Positions 13,945 through 15,698 of a DNA stretch of 15,698 nucleotides are shown here, piece by piece (the first letter of the stretch is position 1; each line of letters starts with the position of its first letter). The notes under the pieces were generated by a model. It did no database searches. It saw nothing but the letters and a program-made list of their open reading frames with translations, and was not told the origin of the DNA. Origin of the DNA: JBFHDX01 sp041584475 (lineage in GTDB: Bacteria > Pseudomonadota > Alphaproteobacteria > UBA8366 > JADFVY01). Both the position numbers and the translations under genes were made by a program. The stretch is taken from assembly GCA_041584475.1 (NCBI GenBank), contig JBFHDX010000088.1, positions 1 to 15,698 on the forward strand, read 5' to 3'.

Positions 13945-15015
13945 TCAGCGGTAACCCGCCCGGTCATAGATCTTTATCGCCTGCGGCACCAGTTCGGCGA
14001 TCCTCCAGAGATCGGTGTCGTCCGACCGGAAGCTGCCCCACGAGGCGACCTCGTCGTCGAGTTCGACGCCGGCCTTCACCGGGAACTCGTAATTGCTGGC
14101 CGCGTAATAGGCCTGCGCCTCATCGCTGCTGAGGAATTCGAGCAGCTTCACCGCGCTCGTGCGGTTCTTCGCATGCGTTGCCAGCCCGGCGCCGGAGATG
14201 TTGACGTGGGTGCCGCGGTCGCCCTGATTCGGAAAGACGATGCCGATCGACGCCGCCCACTGTTTCTGCTCCGGCTCCGTTTCGTTGTGCCGCATCAGCC
14301 CGATGTAATAGGTGTTGATCAGCGCGATGTCGCACTCGCCCTGCCAGATCGCCTTCACCTGTGCGCGGTCGTTGCCCTGGGGCTTGCGAGCGAGATTGCC
14401 GGCCACGCCCTTCGCCCAAGCGAGCGCCACGTCTTCGCCGTTGGCGGCGATGATCGAGGCGAGCAGCGACTTCATGTAAACGTGCCCCGATGTGCGCGTG
14501 CAGATCTTGCCCTTCCATCGCGGGTCCGCGAGGTCCTCGTAGCGCGTTATCGCGCCCGCCTCGATACGGTCCTTCGAATAGACGATGACCCGGGCACGCT
14601 TCGTCAGGCCGAACCAGAGGCCGTCGGGATGGCGGTACTGCGACGGGATGTTCGCTTCCAGCACCGCCGACTTGACCGGCTGAAACGTGCCGGCTTCGAC
14701 ATGCTGCCGCAACGTCGCGATGTCGGCGGTGAGGACCGCATCGGCCGCGCTGTCTTCGCCCTCTTCCTCCATGCGCTTGAGGATGCCGCCCTTGACGTAC
14801 TGGACATTCACCTGAATGCCCGTCTGCGCGGTGAACTTGTCGAGCAATGGCCGGATCAGGAATTCCTGACGATAGGAATAGACGTTTACCTCGCCGTTGT
14901 CGGCCATGGCGGGAACCGGGATCGCCATCGCCAGCGCCCAGCCCAGCGCAGCAATTCGGAATGCCGCCGCTCTCGACGGCGTTCTCTGCGAACGGTTGAT
15001 ACGATCGTGCCTCAT
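13945..15015 (-). CDS. fbpA: Ferric-iron ABC transporter substrate-binding protein (FbpA/FutA family)
   Basis: This 356-residue periplasmic protein delivers Fe3+ to the FbpB permease. Residues 1-38 are a Sec signal peptide ending PAMA-D39. The mature protein begins with the FutA-type strand VNVYSYRQEFLIRPLLDKF, with Y48-R49 near its start. The paired tyrosines Y236-Y237 in INTYYIGLM are the classic Fe3+ ligands of the family. AYYAASNYEFPV near residue 303 is the matching C-terminal segment. I chose ATG 15015, preceded by GAGGAC; an open extension to 15270 runs through the promoter and Fur site. It is the first gene of the operon, followed by fbpB after 18 bp. Iron-dependent repression is likely from the Fur-type site in its promoter. 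Confidence 0.93.
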   Translation of the reverse strand: MRHDRINRSQRTPSRAAAFRIAALGWALAMAIPVPAMADNGEVNVYSYRQEFLIRPLLDKFTAQTGIQVNVQYVKGGILKRMEEEGEDSAADAVLTADIATLRQHVEAGTFQPVKSAVLEANIPSQYRHPDGLWFGLTKRARVIVYSKDRIEAGAITRYEDLADPRWKGKICTRTSGHVYMKSLLASIIAANGEDVALAWAKGVAGNLARKPQGNDRAQVKAIWQGECDIALINTYYIGLMRHNETEPEQKQWAASIGIVFPNQGDRGTHVNISGAGLATHAKNRTSAVKLLEFLSSDEAQAYYAASNYEFPVKAGVELDDEVASWGSFRSDDTDLWRIAELVPQAIKIYDRAGYR

Positions 15016-15110
15016 CTTTGTCCTCGGTCGGTTGAACGTTGCCGCCCTCGAAACCCGCAGTCCGGCAAGATGTTGCCGACCGGTCGGAGTCCCATCGGGC
15101 TCTGACGCGG

Positions 15111-15140
15111 ATGCTAAATGCGAATAATTCTCAATTGCAA
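15111..15140 (-). promoter_or_regulatory. Candidate fbpA promoter
   Basis: On the minus strand, TTGCAA (15135-15140) and TAGCAT (15111-15116) are spaced by 18 bp, with four matches to consensus in each box. Transcription would begin near 15104, leaving a leader of about 90 nt. The Fur-type palindrome fills the spacer. Confidence 0.5.
15119..15133. promoter_or_regulatory. Fur-type 7-1-7 operator
   Basis: TGCGAATAATTCTCA differs at one position from a perfect TGAGAAT-A-ATTCTCA palindrome, a classic Fur core. It lies between the candidate -35 and -10 of fbpA, where bound Fur-Fe2+ would block RNA polymerase. Some Alphaproteobacteria use RirA, Irr or the manganese-responsive Mur instead, so the exact regulator is inferred. 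Confidence 0.6.
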
Positions 15141-15224
15141 GAACTTTTTTTGGCGGCCCGGCGGAAATGCGCTGAAACGCTTCTTGGGCAACGAATTGCA
15201 GCCATGCGCCATATTGTCGCACGG

Positions 15225-15698
15225 TCAGCGGGTCATGGCCTCCGTCATCAGCCTGAAATTGTGCCGCCACATCGCGAGGAAGTTCGGCGCCGGTCCGTCG
15301 GCGGCGGAAAGGTTGCCGGCGTAGAGACGTCCTCCGACCGCGACTCCCGCCTCCTCGGCAAGCACCTGCGCGAGCCGGGAATCGGCCCCGCTTTCCGGGA
15401 AGACGGCGCGAACGCCGGCCAGCCTGATCTGGCGCACGACCTCCGCCACGCGTCGCGCCGACGGCTGTGCCGCGCTGTCCAGGCCCACCGGCGAAAGGAA
15501 GCGGATCCCGAACTCGCGCCCGAGATAGGCAAAGGCATCGTGCGTCGTGACGACCATGCGCCGCTCGGGCGGTATCTCGGCGATCGCCGCCTCGGCCCAG
15601 TCCGCCAATCCGTCCAGCGCCGCCTCGAATGCGGCGAGATTTTCGCGGAACACCGCCGCCGATGCGGGCCTCAGCCGGCTCAGCGCTTCGGCGACGGC
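15225..15698 (-). CDS. Metal (Zn/Mn) ABC transporter substrate-binding protein, C-terminal part (runs off right edge)
   Basis: The frame is open to the window edge, so the start, signal peptide and N-terminal metal ligands are not seen; 157 codons are visible. It matches the C-terminal half of the ZnuA/MntC/TroA family. MVVTTHDAFAYLGREFGI carries the domain-2 His, SARRVAEVVRQIRLAGVRAVFPES the helix and Glu region, and GPAPNFLAMWRHNFRLMTEAM the end. One oddity: where relatives usually read LYSDSLS with an Asp ligand, this protein reads LYAGNLS, with Gly and then Asn (codons 15312-15317). The GTG at 15653 looks like a possible start but is internal. The fbpA gene lies 209 bp downstream on the same strand, forming a metal-uptake neighbourhood. 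Confidence 0.8.
   Translation of the reverse strand, partial: AVAEALSRLRPASAAVFRENLAAFEAALDGLADWAEAAIAEIPPERRMVVTTHDAFAYLGREFGIRFLSPVGLDSAAQPSARRVAEVVRQIRLAGVRAVFPESGADSRLAQVLAEEAGVAVGGRLYAGNLSAADGPAPNFLAMWRHNFRLMTEAMTR

Noticed and set aside
13762..15105. 447-codon plus-strand open frame
   Set aside because: It is antisense to fbpA and the start of fbpB. The fbpA frame has a signal peptide and Fe3+-binding tyrosines.
15141..15175. T7 run beside a GC-rich stretch as a possible terminator of the metal-binding protein gene
   Set aside because: The gene is on the minus strand, where this reads as A7 after the GC-rich stretch. The polarity is wrong for an intrinsic terminator.
1..15698. CRISPR arrays, insertion sequences, tRNA or rRNA genes, phage genes
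   Set aside because: I looked for regularly spaced repeats, transposase or integrase motifs, and tRNA-like cloverleaf sequence in the intergenic regions and found none. The gaps are mostly short, and the one long gap shows only the small repeats listed.

Overview
The window looks like chromosomal DNA of a GC-rich alphaproteobacterium. It carries the alphaproteobacterial division ATPase MipZ and a DUF2927 lipoprotein, uses GTG starts often, and has long spurious open frames antisense to most real genes. A Rhodospirillales-like or related lineage is possible, but the sequence alone does not fix genus or species. I see no phage, insertion sequence, CRISPR array, tRNA or rRNA. One gene is cut by each window edge.

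Layout. (1) Positions 1-1722, minus strand: mipZ, then a von Willebrand A (VWA) domain protein, then the first 20 codons of a membrane-anchored protein. (2) Positions 1813-3479, plus strand: two lipoprotein genes transcribed divergently from mipZ. The first is DUF2927-like with a metalloprotease-type His/Glu motif; the second is unrecognised. (3) Positions 3483-6088: a 2,4-dienoyl-CoA-reductase-like SDR (minus) and an acyl-CoA synthetase (plus), divergent over 146 bp and suggesting acyl-CoA catabolism. (4) Positions 6109-10189, minus strand: a TRAP transporter (dctP, dctQ, dctM) followed by a nucleoside hydrolase, probably an uptake and salvage unit. (5) Positions 10190-10864: a 675-bp gene-free, partly AT-rich divergent region with several inverted repeats and a good promoter candidate for the TRAP operon. 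(6) Positions 10865-11911, plus strand: a Leu/Phe/Val dehydrogenase. (7) Positions 11937-15015, minus strand: a ferric-iron ABC uptake operon (fbpA, fbpB and a small three-helix membrane protein) with no ATPase gene. A near-perfect Fur-type 7-1-7 palindrome sits between the -35 and -10 of its candidate promoter. (8) Positions 15225 to the right edge, minus strand: the C-terminal part of a zinc/manganese-type ABC solute-binding protein.

Most of the window is ordinary chromosomal metabolism and transport. The least explained parts are the lipoprotein pair with its HExxH motif, the coupling of a TRAP transporter to a nucleoside hydrolase, the small membrane protein at the end of the ATPase-less iron operon, and the repeat-rich 675-bp intergenic region. 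I found no clear evidence of a wholly new system.
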